A DNA stretch of 64,000 nt. Source: Rhizobium binae. Its GTDB lineage: Bacteria > Pseudomonadota > Alphaproteobacteria > Rhizobiales > Rhizobiaceae. Below, in pieces: positions 45,573 to 54,477 of this stretch. The notes under the pieces were generated by a model. The model saw only the letters and a program-made list of their open reading frames with translations, did not search any database and had not been told where the DNA came from. The stretch spans positions 3,999,501 through 4,063,500 of the forward strand of contig NZ_CP071604.1 in the NCBI RefSeq assembly GCF_017357225.1. The letters run 5' to 3'. Position 1 is the first letter of the stretch. Each line of letters starts with the position of its first letter. Position numbers and translations under genes: made by a program.

Positions 45573-46532
45573 ATGCACGAACAGTCAGCACATGCGGAGC
45601 ATGTCTATAGCTCTGCGCAACGGAACTCGGCCGCCGCAAGTTCTCCGATTGTCGCCTCCTGGCGGCGTTGCATGACCATGCACCGGCTCGCGCCCGAGGA
45701 CGAACGTACGCCGCTGCGTCTGACCGACGAGGAATTTCACCGCGCCCGCGAACAGTCCGAACGGCTGGTCGCCGGTGCAAGCGAGGAGCTCGACCGGCTC
45801 TTCACCACGGTCGGGAAAGCCGGCTGCTGCATTCTTCTGACGGACAGGAACGGCATTGCGCTGGAGCGTCGGGGCGCTGCCGGCGACGATAAGGACTTCC
45901 GCCAACTCGGTCTCTGGACCGGTTCGGTATGGACCGAGGCGAGCATCGGCACCAACGGCATCGGCACGGCGCTTGCCGACGAGCGCGCCGTCGCCATCTT
46001 CCGCGACCAGCATTTCTTCTGCTCGAATATCCGCCTGAGCTGCACCACGGCGCCGGTGCGCGATCATCGCGGTGAACTCGCCGCCGCCCTCGACATTTCG
46101 ACCTGCCGCGATGACATCAATGAAGTGACGCTGGCGATCCTCACGCAGACCGTGCGCGATGCCGCGATGCGCATCGAACTCAACCTCTTCCGCTCGGCCT
46201 TTCCCGGCGCCCGCTTCCTGATGGTCCCGGCCGGCGCCAATTCCGCCGCCGCCCTGCTTGCCGTCGACAGGCATGATCTCGTGCTTGGCGCAACCCGCGC
46301 CGCCCGCATCGCGCTGCAGTTGGACGACAAGCGGATTGCGGCCGGCATACCAGCCGCCGATGCTCTGCGCGAAGCCGTCGTCTCACAGCAGGAAGAGATG
46401 GTCGAGGCGGAAAAGGCGGCCTTGCTGAGGGCGCTGTCGCGCACCAGCGGCAACGTCTCGCAGGCGGCGATCGCGCTCGGCATAAGCCGCGCCACGCTGC
46501 ACCGGAAGATGAAGAAGTTCGACCTGCATTAG
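45573..46532 (+). CDS. AcoR-like regulator: GAF domain plus Fis-type HTH, no AAA+ domain
   Basis: A 319-residue protein begun at ATG 45573 behind GGGAGGAG. The N-terminus SSPIVASWRRCMTMHRLAPE and the GAF region (about 75-180, with TEASIGTNGIGTAL) match acetoin/alcohol regulators of the AcoR group. The sigma54 AAA+ domain of that group is absent: residues 185-285 are a short linker with no Walker motifs. A Fis-type HTH closes the protein (NVSQAAIALGISRATLHRKMKKF). It probably works with sigma70. It is followed by paired palindromes and an aldehyde dehydrogenase, its likely target. Confidence 0.87.
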   Translation: MHEQSAHAEHVYSSAQRNSAAASSPIVASWRRCMTMHRLAPEDERTPLRLTDEEFHRAREQSERLVAGASEELDRLFTTVGKAGCCILLTDRNGIALERRGAAGDDKDFRQLGLWTGSVWTEASIGTNGIGTALADERAVAIFRDQHFFCSNIRLSCTTAPVRDHRGELAAALDISTCRDDINEVTLAILTQTVRDAAMRIELNLFRSAFPGARFLMVPAGANSAAALLAVDRHDLVLGATRAARIALQLDDKRIAAGIPAADALREAVVSQQEEMVEAEKAALLRALSRTSGNVSQAAIALGISRATLHRKMKKFDLH

Positions 46533-46576
46533 CCCGACCCGGAACATGTAACAGACAAGGCTATCATGACGCGGCC

Positions 46577-46616
46577 CTGTCGCATGACTGCGACAGTGTG
46601 CACTGCGGTATCGCAG
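46577..46616. promoter_or_regulatory. Tandem palindromes upstream of aldehyde dehydrogenase
   Basis: CTGTCGCA (46577-46584) and TGCGACAG (46589-46596) are exact inverts with a 4-bp centre. A second dyad, CTGCG (46603-46607) and CGCAG (46612-46616), has the same 4-bp centre. Their centres are 23 bp apart, about two helical turns, and 90-115 bp before the dehydrogenase ATG. They are good candidate activator sites for the adjacent AcoR-like regulator. Confidence 0.65.
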
Positions 46617-46700
46617 ACCTCCCCTGTTCGCTTCGACAAAACGCGCCCATTTTGCCTCCATTGGTTCACTTCGGAACCTGGTTCATCACGGGAGGATGAC

Positions 46701-48209
46701 ATGCTTCATCAGAAAATCGTCGAGTCGCCATTCAAGCTGAAATACGGCAACTATATTGGCGGCGAATGGCGCGAGCCGGTCGAAGGCAGGTATTTCGAAA
46801 ACCTGACGCCGGTCACCGGCGGCAAGCTCTGCGACATTCCTCGTTCCGATGAAAAGGACATCAATCTCGCGCTCGACGCCGCCCATGCGGCCAAGGAAAA
46901 ATGGGGCCGCACCTCCGCCGCCGAGCGCTCCAACATCCTCATGCAGATCGCGCAGCGGATGGAAGACAAGCTGGAATTGCTCGCCCAAGCCGAGACCTGG
47001 GATAATGGCAAGCCCATCCGCGAGACAATGGCGGCCGACATTCCGCTGGCAATCGACCATTTCCGCTATTTCGCCTCCTGCATCCGTGCCCAGGAAGGCT
47101 CCATCGGTGAAATCGATCATGATACGATCGCCTATCACTTCCACGAGCCGCTCGGCGTCGTAGGCCAGATCATCCCCTGGAACTTCCCGATCCTGATGGC
47201 GACGTGGAAGCTCGCGCCGGCGCTGGCCGCTGGCAACTGCGTCGTGCTGAAGCCTGCCGAACAGACGCCGGCCTCGATCCTGCTCTGGGCCGAACTGGTC
47301 GGCGATCTGCTGCCGCCCGGCGTTCTCAATATCGTCAACGGCTTCGGCATCGAAGCCGGCAAGCCGCTGGCGACCAGCCCGCGGATCGCCAAGATCGCCT
47401 TCACCGGCGAAACGACGACAGGCCGGCTGATCATGCAATATGCCAGCCAGAACCTCATTCCGGTGACGCTGGAACTCGGCGGCAAATCGCCGAACATCTT
47501 CTTCGCCGATGTGATGGCCGAGGATGACGACTTCCTCGACAAGGCGCTCGAAGGCTTTGCGATGTTTGCCCTTAACCAGGGTGAAGTCTGCACCTGCCCG
47601 AGCCGCGCCCTCGTTCAGGAATCGATCTATGACCGCTTCATGGAAAAGGCGGTCAAGCGCGTCGAGGCGATCAAACAGGGTAACCCGCTCGATCCTGCGA
47701 CGATGATCGGCGCTCAGGCTTCGACCGAGCAGTTGGAAAAGATTCTTGCCTATCTCGACATCGGCAAGCAGGAAGGCGCTCAGGTTCTGGCTGGCGGCTC
47801 CCGCAACGATCTCGGCGGCGAACTGGCAAAAGGTTATTACGTCAAGCCGACGATCTTCAAGGGCCACAACAAAATGCGCATCTTCCAGGAGGAGATCTTC
47901 GGACCGGTGGTCTCGGTCACGACCTTCAAGACCGAGAAGGAAGCACTCGAAATCGCCAACGACACGCTTTACGGCCTCGGCGCCGGTGTCTGGAGCCGCG
48001 ACGCCAATCGCTGCTATCGCTTCGGCCGCGAGATCCAGGCCGGCCGCGTCTGGACCAACTGCTACCACGCCTATCCCGCCCATGCCGCCTTTGGCGGCTA
48101 CAAGCAATCGGGCATCGGCCGCGAAACCCACAAGATGATGCTCGAGCACTACCAGCAGACGAAGAACATGCTGGTGAGCTACAGCCCGAAGGCGCTCGGT
48201 TTCTTCTGA
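46701..48209 (+). CDS. NAD-dependent aldehyde dehydrogenase
   Basis: A 502-residue ALDH-superfamily enzyme begun at ATG 46701 behind GGGAGGA. It carries the NAD-binding FTGETTTGR block, the catalytic base E258 in [11 protein letters not shown], the catalytic cysteine C297 in [11 protein letters not shown], and [13 protein letters not shown] with the C-terminal [12 protein letters not shown]. The sequence is of the AldA/ExaC-like class that oxidises acetaldehyde and other small aldehydes. An AcoR-like regulator precedes it and a DUF779 gene follows, a pairing seen in other proteobacteria. Confidence 0.93.
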   Translation: MLHQKIVESPFKLKYGNYIGGEWREPVEGRYFENLTPVTGGKLCDIPRSDEKDINLALDAAHAAKEKWGRTSAAERSNILMQIAQRMEDKLELLAQAETWDNGKPIRETMAADIPLAIDHFRYFASCIRAQEGSIGEIDHDTIAYHFHEPLGVVGQIIPWNFPILMATWKLAPALAAGNCVVLKPAEQTPASILLWAELVGDLLPPGVLNIVNGFGIEAGKPLATSPRIAKIAFTGETTTGRLIMQYASQNLIPVTLELGGKSPNIFFADVMAEDDDFLDKALEGFAMFALNQGEVCTCPSRALVQESIYDRFMEKAVKRVEAIKQGNPLDPATMIGAQASTEQLEKILAYLDIGKQEGAQVLAGGSRNDLGGELAKGYYVKPTIFKGHNKMRIFQEEIFGPVVSVTTFKTEKEALEIANDTLYGLGAGVWSRDANRCYRFGREIQAGRVWTNCYHAYPAHAAFGGYKQSGIGRETHKMMLEHYQQTKNMLVSYSPKALGFF

Positions 48210-48249
48210 GAACTTTCGTGTGGTGGGAGGGAGTCTCAAAAACCCCTCC

Positions 48250-48390
48250 CCAACCCCCTCCCCACCAGGGGAGGGGCTTAAACCTGCGGCGCTCGCCGTA
48301 TTCGTTTTTTGAGCGAAGTATATGCATCCGGCTCGTCGTTTTGCGGGCCGGTGCCACAGCCTAGCCCCTCCCCTTGTGGGGAGGGGTTGG
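48250..48390. repeat. Inverted pair of C/G-rich hairpin elements
   Basis: CCCCTCCCC (48255-48263) pairs with GGGGAGGGG (48268-48276) as one hairpin. A second hairpin of the same sequence, in inverted orientation, is at 48365-48373 and 48378-48386. Each arm carries an adjoining CCAACCCC or GGGGTTGG unit. The arms can also pair with each other over about 35 bp. It fills the 219-bp gap between the aldehyde dehydrogenase and DUF779 genes and resembles dispersed rhizobial palindromes. Confidence 0.65.
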
Positions 48391-48428
48391 GGAGGGGAAT
48401 TCCTCTTCCAAAACCTTGGAGAAGACCG

Positions 48429-48842
48429 ATGGAAATGACCGTCAACGGCGAACCGCGTGTTATCGCAACCGACGCAGCTCTTGACCTGATCGCTGAGATC
48501 AAGCGCGACCATCCCGATATCCTCTTCCACCAATCCGGCGGCTGCTGCGACGGCTCCTCGCCGATGTGTTATCCCGCCAATGAATTCATCGTCGGCGATA
48601 GCGACGTCAAGCTTGGCGAGATCGGCGGCGTGCCGGTCTATATCGGCGCCAGCCAGTTCGAGGCGTGGAAGCACACACAGCTGATCATCGATGTCGTGCC
48701 GGGTCGCGGCGGTATGTTCTCGCTCGACAACGGACGCGAGAAACGCTTCCTCACCCGCTCGCGGCTCTTCGGCGGCGGAGAGGCCTGTGCCGTCCCGGAT
48801 GCTACGGATAGGCGGTCTGGCGCGCAATATTCTTCCCGTTGA
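48429..48842 (+). CDS. DUF779 protein next to aldehyde dehydrogenase
   Basis: A 137-residue cytoplasmic protein begun at ATG 48429. It carries the family's cysteine motif, with paired Cys and a third Cys in QSGGCCDGSSPMCYP (about residues 36-50), and the GMFSLDNGREKRFLTRSRLF end block. The family is often encoded beside aldehyde dehydrogenases. No activity is known; the cysteines suggest metal or cluster binding (inference). The last 25 residues after SRLF look atypical and may reflect a small C-terminal frameshift. Confidence 0.85.
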   Translation: MEMTVNGEPRVIATDAALDLIAEIKRDHPDILFHQSGGCCDGSSPMCYPANEFIVGDSDVKLGEIGGVPVYIGASQFEAWKHTQLIIDVVPGRGGMFSLDNGREKRFLTRSRLFGGGEACAVPDATDRRSGAQYSSR

Positions 48843-48926
48843 GAATTTCGCCTGTAGTATTCCCATAGTACCTTCTGTCCGACGGTCTTTGTTAATCTTC
48901 GTCCGTTGGTTTCAAGGGAGGATACG

Positions 48927-49523
48927 ATGCCAGCTCCAAAGATCCTGATGATAACCGGTGATTTCACCGAAGATTATGAAACGATGGTGCCGTTCCAGAC
49001 GCTGCTCGCCTGCGGCTATACGGTCGATGCCGTCTGCCCCGGCAAGAAGGCGGGTGAGAGCGTCGCCACCGCCATCCATGATTTCGAGGGCGACCAGACC
49101 TATTCCGAAAAGCGCGGCCACAATTTCGCGCTGAACGCCACTTTCGACAGCGTGCGGGCGGAGGATTACGATGCCCTCGTCATCCCCGGCGGTCGCGCGC
49201 CCGAATATCTCCGCCTCAATGCCGACGTCATCAAAGCGGTCCGGCACTTCTTCGATGCCGGAAAACCGGTTGCAGCCATCTGCCACGGGGCGCAGCTGCT
49301 TGCCGCTGCCGGCGTCCTGAAGGGCCGCACCTGCTCGGCCTATCCCGCCTGCCGGCCCGAAGTCGAACTGGCCGGCGGCGTTTATGCCGATATTGCAATC
49401 ACCGATGCGGTCTCGGACGGCAATCTGGTCACGGCGCCGGCCTGGCCGGCGCATCCCTCCTGGCTGCGCCAGTTCATGGCGGTGCTCGACGCCACGTCGA
49501 TGCCTGAAACGAACGCCGCCTGA
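48927..49523 (+). CDS. DJ-1/PfpI family protein
   Basis: A 198-residue class I glutamine-amidotransferase-like protein begun at ATG 48927 behind GGGAGGA. The nucleophile-elbow cysteine is in [16 protein letters not shown] (about residue 115), preceded by [14 protein letters not shown]-1/PfpI relatives act as glyoxalases, chaperones or peptidases; an aldehyde-detoxifying role would fit the neighbouring dehydrogenase. It is 84 bp after the DUF779 gene and on the same strand. Confidence 0.88.
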   Translation: MPAPKILMITGDFTEDYETMVPFQTLLACGYTVDAVCPGKKAGESVATAIHDFEGDQTYSEKRGHNFALNATFDSVRAEDYDALVIPGGRAPEYLRLNADVIKAVRHFFDAGKPVAAICHGAQLLAAAGVLKGRTCSAYPACRPEVELAGGVYADIAITDAVSDGNLVTAPAWPAHPSWLRQFMAVLDATSMPETNAA

Positions 49524-49548
49524 CAAGGGGTGGCACCGGGAGGACGAC

Positions 49549-49899
49549 ATGTGTGAACTCTTCATCAAAGCGGATGCGCGGCTATGGGAAAGCGCCACCC
49601 GGTCGCTGCGTATCGACGGCATGGTCACCAGCGTCAGGCTGGAGAACTTCTTCTGGTCGAAGCTCGAGGAAATTGCCCGGCGCGACGGCATGAATGTCGT
49701 GCAACTGATCACCCGGCTGCATCATGAGTCGATCGACGCCGGTCACGATCTCGGAAATTTCACATCTTTCCTACGCGTCTGCTGTGCTCGCTATCTCGAT
49801 CTGCAGCTCACCGGCGATATCCCCGCCGATGTCAGCCGCCCGATCTCCGAGCTGGATGCGCCGGTCATTCTCGGCCGCGAACGGGAAAAATATCACTGA
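49549..49899 (+). CDS. Ribbon-helix-helix domain protein
   Basis: A 116-residue protein begun at ATG 49549 behind GGGAGGA. Residues about 20-80 match the RHH_4-type ribbon-helix-helix domain of alphaproteobacteria (SLRIDGMVTSVRLENFFW, then ARRDGMNVVQLITRLH and CCARYLDLQL). It probably binds DNA as a dimer, but targets are unknown. It is 25 bp after the DJ-1 gene, so the two are likely cotranscribed, and it could regulate the aldehyde locus. Confidence 0.82.
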   Translation: MCELFIKADARLWESATRSLRIDGMVTSVRLENFFWSKLEEIARRDGMNVVQLITRLHHESIDAGHDLGNFTSFLRVCCARYLDLQLTGDIPADVSRPISELDAPVILGREREKYH

Positions 49900-49928
49900 A
49901 GCCTGGCCTGGCGAACCGCCGATGATTG

Positions 49929-49958
49929 CGGCAGAGCTCTCCACGGGGAGCTCTGCCG
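49929..49958 (+). terminator. 11-bp hairpin after the RHH gene
   Basis: CGGCAGAGCTC (49929-49939) pairs exactly with GAGCTCTGCCG (49948-49958). It is 29 bp after the RHH stop. There is no U-run, so it may be a factor-dependent terminator or 3' stabiliser for the upstream transcript. Confidence 0.45.
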
Positions 49959-50072
49959 ACAATCCTGGGATAACTGAGCTTGGTGCGGCTGCACGGGGGT
50001 TGCGTTGCGGCGCAGCCTGGATCAACAATGCACGGCATCATCCAGCACCGGCACCTCAGGAGATCGATTGCC

Positions 50073-50780
50073 ATGAACGACCAGGGAGCCGTGATCGTCA
50101 CGGGAGCCGGCGGCAATCTTGGCAGCGCCGTTGTCCGCGAGCTTGCCGCAGGCGGCGCCAAGCTCGTCTGCATGAACCGGTCGAGCCAGGAACTGGAAAC
50201 CTTGGCCGGCGAGCTTCCGGCCTCCACGGAGTTCCTGTCGATCGCCGGAACGGAGCTCACCGATTATGCCTCCTGTGCTGCCGCCGTCGCTCGGGCCGTC
50301 AAGCACTTCGGCGGCGTCAGCGCCCTGGTCAATACGGTCGGCGGCTTCCAGATGGGACCGGTCGGGCCGGATGCGCCTTCCCAATGGGACACGATGATGA
50401 CCGCCAATGCCCGCACTGCGCTGACGATCAGCGCTGCGGTTCTCCCGACCATGAAGGCGGCAGGCTATGGCCGCATCGTTCACGTCGCCGCCGCCCCCGG
50501 CCTGAAGGCCGGAGCCAATCAGGCGGCCTACGCCGCCTCGAAAGCCGCCGTCATCCGGCTGACCGAGGCGATAGCTGCGGAAAACCGCGATCACCGCATC
50601 ACCGCCAACTGCGTTCTTCCCGGGACGATCGATACGCCTGAAAATCGCGCCGCCATGCCGAATGCGAAGACGGATGGCTGGGTATCGCCGCAATCGATCG
50701 CCCGCCTCATCGCCTTCCTGATTTCACCGGCCGCAGCTGTCGTCACCGGCGGCGCGATCCCGGCGACCGGGCGCGAATAA
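50073..50780 (+). CDS. SDR-family oxidoreductase
   Basis: A 235-residue short-chain dehydrogenase begun at ATG 50073. The cofactor loop is TGAGGNLG (about residues 10-17), NTVGG stands where NNAG is usual, and YAASKAAVIRL holds the catalytic Tyr-Lys near residue 150. The serine position is occupied by alanines (HVAAAPGL), so the catalytic triad looks incomplete and activity may be altered. The gene stands alone between the RHH gene and the antiporter. Confidence 0.82.
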   Translation: MNDQGAVIVTGAGGNLGSAVVRELAAGGAKLVCMNRSSQELETLAGELPASTEFLSIAGTELTDYASCAAAVARAVKHFGGVSALVNTVGGFQMGPVGPDAPSQWDTMMTANARTALTISAAVLPTMKAAGYGRIVHVAAAPGLKAGANQAAYAASKAAVIRLTEAIAAENRDHRITANCVLPGTIDTPENRAAMPNAKTDGWVSPQSIARLIAFLISPAAAVVTGGAIPATGRE

Positions 50781-50927
50781 AGCAGGGTCTGCCTGTCTGA
50801 CAGCGCCATCTGGCGTGCGGCATGGTCCTTTTGTATTCTCGGGCAGGAGACCGGGCTTAGGGGAGCGGCAGGACGTGATGGTGTTGATGATCGCATTGCG
50901 ACAGCAGGTGCGAAACGGCGGTGGTCG

Positions 50928-52058
50928 ATGACGGACGGGCCTGCAGTCCGCACCGCCGGCGTCACCGAACTGCGCGAGGAGTGGTTCCTCGGCGTCAGCA
51001 TCGCAACCAGCCTGATATTTTTCGCTTTTCCGGAGCAGCTCTTCCGCCGGCTTTCCGATCCTTTTTGGTTCGCCGTCATTTTCGGCTGGCTGTTTGCCGT
51101 CGTTCTCGGCTCCGCCTTGTCTGTCGTGCGGCATGCGGATCATCTGGCCGAACGGCTGCAGGAGCCTTACGGCACGCTTATTCTGACGCTCGCCATCACC
51201 TCGATCGAAGTCATGGCAATCTCCGCCGTCATGATTCACGGCGAAAACAACCCCACGCTTGCACGCGATACCTTGTTTGCTGTCGTCATGATCATCTTGA
51301 ACGGCATGGTCGGCCTGTCCTTGCTGCTCGGCGCGTGGCGGCGGCCGGAACAACAGCATAATCTGCAGGGTGCCAATGCCTATCTCGGCGTCATCGTGCC
51401 GCTGGCGACGCTGAGCCTCGTCATGCCGACATTTCTTGCCGGCCCGGACGGACAGCATCCATCGACGCCGCGGCAATTGATACTGGGCATCATCTCGGTG
51501 GGCCTTTACGCCACATTCCTGTTTCTGCAGGCCGGCCGCCATCACGACTATTTCACCACCGACGGCAACCGCCATCAGCATCCCGGCGAGCACACTCCTC
51601 CGCATGGCCCCCTCTGGCCCCATGCGGTTCTGCTCCTCGCCTACATGGGTCCCGTCGTCTTTCTGGTCGAACAGCTTGCGCGGCCGATCGACTACATCAT
51701 CGAAACCCTGCATGCGCCAACCGCATTTGGCGGCGTTGTCATGGCCATCCTTGTCGCAACGCCCGAGGCGATCAGCGCGGTGCGCGCATCCATCGCCGAT
51801 AATCTCCAGCGCTCGGTCAATATCTTTCTGGGTTCGGTTCTGTCGACAATCGGGCTGACCGTGCCGGCGATGCTCGTCGTCAGCCGCCTTTATGGGCACC
51901 CGGTCACGCTGGGCCTGGAACACGGCGATCTGGTGATGCTCGTGCTCACCCTGGCCGTCAGCATCATTACCTTTGCCAGCGGCCGCACCCATCTGATGCA
52001 GGGCGCCGTCCATCTGGTGCTTTTTCTGGCTTACGTGCTGCTCATCTTCCAGCAATGA
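50928..52058 (+). CDS. chaA: Ca2+(Na+)/H+ antiporter of the CaCA superfamily (ChaA type)
   Basis: A 376-residue inner-membrane protein with about ten or eleven helices. The two inverted alpha-repeats are visible as AITSIEVMAISAVMI in the first half and LVATPEAISAVRASIADNLQRSVNIFLGS in the second, each with a conserved glutamate. A His-rich loop between them (RHHDYFTTDGNRHQHPGEH) may bind metal. The family expels Ca2+ or Na+ in exchange for protons, often under alkaline stress. Confidence 0.9.
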   Translation: MTDGPAVRTAGVTELREEWFLGVSIATSLIFFAFPEQLFRRLSDPFWFAVIFGWLFAVVLGSALSVVRHADHLAERLQEPYGTLILTLAITSIEVMAISAVMIHGENNPTLARDTLFAVVMIILNGMVGLSLLLGAWRRPEQQHNLQGANAYLGVIVPLATLSLVMPTFLAGPDGQHPSTPRQLILGIISVGLYATFLFLQAGRHHDYFTTDGNRHQHPGEHTPPHGPLWPHAVLLLAYMGPVVFLVEQLARPIDYIIETLHAPTAFGGVVMAILVATPEAISAVRASIADNLQRSVNIFLGSVLSTIGLTVPAMLVVSRLYGHPVTLGLEHGDLVMLVLTLAVSIITFASGRTHLMQGAVHLVLFLAYVLLIFQQ

Positions 52059-52187
52059 CCTCCGCGCAAGAATAGGAAAGCAAAGACCTCCACGCTCGGT
52101 TGGTATTCCGCTATGATGACGATCGCTCTTGCACGGCTTGCCAGCATCGCGGCGCCTGCGGGGTGGCCAGACGATACGGAGAGGGAC

Positions 52188-52952
52188 GTGAGCTCACTGT
52201 TGCTTGGCGGGCTGGTATTTGTTTTTCTGGCAGCGGCGACATCGATAGGAATGATCGTTCGCGGTCGCTTGCCGGATCATCATCTCAGTTCGGAATCCAA
52301 GGATGTCATCAGGCTCGCGACCGCGGTCGTGGGGACGTTGTCGGCCTTGGCGCTCGGCCTCTTGATTGCATCCGCCAAATCGACTTACGACGATGCCGAA
52401 GAGGAGATGAGAACGGCCGCGGCTCGGGTTCTGCTGCTGGACCGCGTCATGGCGCAATACGGCTCGGAAACCGGCGATGCACGTCGGCTACTGCGCCAAC
52501 TCATCGAAAGACGACTGAGTCGCGGCTGGACTGCCGCAACCACCGACGAGGCATCCGGCAAGGCGCTGGGAGAATATCAGGATATCGAGGCCGTTCAGGG
52601 CGACCTTCGATCCTTGTCGCCGAAGAATGCCGTCCAGCACTCTCTCCAGACGCGTGCTCTCGATGTCAGCGGCATGGTGGCGGAAACGCACTGGCTGCTG
52701 GTCGAATCCGGCAGCGAAGGCCTGCCGTGGGCCTTCCTCGCGGTTCTCGTCTGTTGGCTCTCCCTGCTATTTGCGACCTTCGGGCTGCAGGCGCCGCCCA
52801 ACCCGACGGTGCTGTCCATTCTCTTTGTCTGTGCGCTTTCCGTCGCCGGCGCGGTCTTCCTGATCTCGGATATGGCCAATCCATATATCGGGCTCGTGCG
52901 CGTCTCCGATGCACCCTTGCAATCCGCCATGGAGCGGCTTGGAGAACCGTAA
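52188..52952 (+). CDS. DUF4239 membrane protein
   Basis: About 254 residues from GTG 52188, where GGAGAGG precedes and the sequence VSSLLLGGLVFVFLAAATS begins as in other DUF4239 proteins; ATG 52113 would add 25 residues with no ribosome site. Features are LPDHHLSSESKDVIRLATAVVGTLSALALGLLIASAKS and a second helical pair near residues 180-230, with a helical cytoplasmic middle. The family resembles bestrophin-like channels, but function is unproven. Confidence 0.8.
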   Translation: MSSLLLGGLVFVFLAAATSIGMIVRGRLPDHHLSSESKDVIRLATAVVGTLSALALGLLIASAKSTYDDAEEEMRTAAARVLLLDRVMAQYGSETGDARRLLRQLIERRLSRGWTAATTDEASGKALGEYQDIEAVQGDLRSLSPKNAVQHSLQTRALDVSGMVAETHWLLVESGSEGLPWAFLAVLVCWLSLLFATFGLQAPPNPTVLSILFVCALSVAGAVFLISDMANPYIGLVRVSDAPLQSAMERLGEP

Positions 52953-53238
52953 CTGCGATACGAACCCTCCTGCCCGCCTCTTCCGACTTCAACGCACTCC
53001 AATTGTGCACCAAGGGCTATTGCAATTTTTAGCAATGCCGCGACATAGTATCGCATGCCTTGAACCTTCGGCAGGCCATTGGGGGCAGCCGTCGAGGCAC
53101 GCATGAAGACCACAGCGCCGCGCGTCCTTCAGACGCGCAAAGACGCTGTTGCAGTTTGGATTGCTGCATAACTATCCTTCGATCGGCTCCGGTTTCGGGA
53201 ATTATGCGGTGGGCTCTAGACCTGTCGAGGCGGCGGCA

Positions 53239-54435
53239 ATGCGTGGGAGATTGCATCAGGGTCTGCGACTTTTTGTGACATTTGCCGGCACGGCAATGCT
53301 CGCCGGCTGCGAGGAGAGCGGCAACACCTATGTTCCCCCTCCGCCGCCTGTGGTTCGGGTCGCGCAGCCGGTCCAGGAGCCGGTGACGCTCTATTTCGAA
53401 CTCACCGGCAATACGGCGCCGCTCAATGCCGTCGATATCGAGGCGCGAGTTCAGGGCTATATCCAATCCATCGACTACCAGGACGGCATGATGGTGAAGA
53501 AGGGCACCAAGCTTTTCGGCATCGAGCGGGACACCTACGAGGCGCAACTCGATCAGGCGAAGGCATCCCTTGCCTCGCAGCAGGCCTCCCAGGTCGGCGC
53601 AAAGCAGGAATATGACCGGCAGGTCAATCTCATGAAGCAACAGGTCACCACCCAGACGGCGGTCGACAGCGCCAAGGCGACACTTGACGAGGCGAATGCG
53701 GCCATCCTCAATGCCCAGGCCAATGTCGCACTTGCGACGATCAACCTCGGCTATACGGAGGTGCTCGCTCCCTTCGACGGCATCGTCACGGATCACCTCG
53801 TCGATATCGGCACGCTGGTCGGCGTGTCCGGCCCCACCAAACTCGCCAGTATCGTCCAGACCGATCCGCTGTATGCCTATTTCAACGTCAGCGAAACGCA
53901 GGTTTTGATGATCAAGGAAACCCTGGCAAAGCAGGGACACACCTTCCGGCAGACGGACCTTCCGTCCATACCGGCGGAGATCGGCTTGCAGACGGAGGAA
54001 GGTTACCCGCACAAGGGACATCTCGATTACGTATCGCCTCAGCTCGACGCCTCGACGGGCACGCTTCAGGTGCGCGCCCTCTTGGACAACAAGGATCACG
54101 CCATGCTGCCCGGCCTCTTCGTCAGGGTGCGGGTGCCGGTCGGACACAATGACAAGGCCCTTCTGGTGCGCGACGACGCGATCGGAACGAACCAGCTCGG
54201 CAGCTACGTTCTCGTTCTCGGCAAGGACGACGTCGTCGAGCAGAAGCCCATCAAGACGGGTCAGCGTGAAGGCCCGCTCCGCGTCGTGGAATCCGGCCTC
54301 GACCCGGCCGACCTCGTCGTCATCCAGGGTGTCCAGCAGGCTATCCCAGGCAGCAAGGTCGCGCCCGAGAAGATGGAAATGAACCCGACGGCCAAAGCCG
54401 CGGGCGATGCCAAAGCCAATGCCACCACGCAGTGA
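53239..54435 (+). CDS. RND efflux membrane-fusion lipoprotein
   Basis: A 398-residue adaptor begun at ATG 53239 (MRGRLHQGLRLFVTF), giving a lipoprotein signal with lipobox AMLAGC; the longer frame lacks a signal peptide. The first lipoyl half is NAVDIEARVQGYIQSIDYQDG, the hairpin AKASLASQQASQVGAKQEYDR, and the second half VLAPFDGIVTDHLVDIGTLV. The Pro-rich YVPPPPPVVRVAQP linker is typical of MexE/BepF-type adaptors. It is 42 bp upstream of its pump. No regulator is adjacent. Confidence 0.91.
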   Translation: MRGRLHQGLRLFVTFAGTAMLAGCEESGNTYVPPPPPVVRVAQPVQEPVTLYFELTGNTAPLNAVDIEARVQGYIQSIDYQDGMMVKKGTKLFGIERDTYEAQLDQAKASLASQQASQVGAKQEYDRQVNLMKQQVTTQTAVDSAKATLDEANAAILNAQANVALATINLGYTEVLAPFDGIVTDHLVDIGTLVGVSGPTKLASIVQTDPLYAYFNVSETQVLMIKETLAKQGHTFRQTDLPSIPAEIGLQTEEGYPHKGHLDYVSPQLDASTGTLQVRALLDNKDHAMLPGLFVRVRVPVGHNDKALLVRDDAIGTNQLGSYVLVLGKDDVVEQKPIKTGQREGPLRVVESGLDPADLVVIQGVQQAIPGSKVAPEKMEMNPTAKAAGDAKANATTQ

Positions 54436-54477
54436 ATTCGCCACCGTGCTTCATCTGAACGTCCAAAGGACAACAGC

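Noticed and set aside
46533..46700. sigma54 (-24/-12) promoter before the aldehyde dehydrogenase
   Set aside because: No GG-N10-GC element is found, and the regulator lacks the AAA+ domain needed to activate sigma54.
46686..48866. 726-codon minus-strand frame opposite aldehyde dehydrogenase and DUF779
   Set aside because: Runs through two well-defined genes and a repeat in antisense; composition is typical of a shadow frame.
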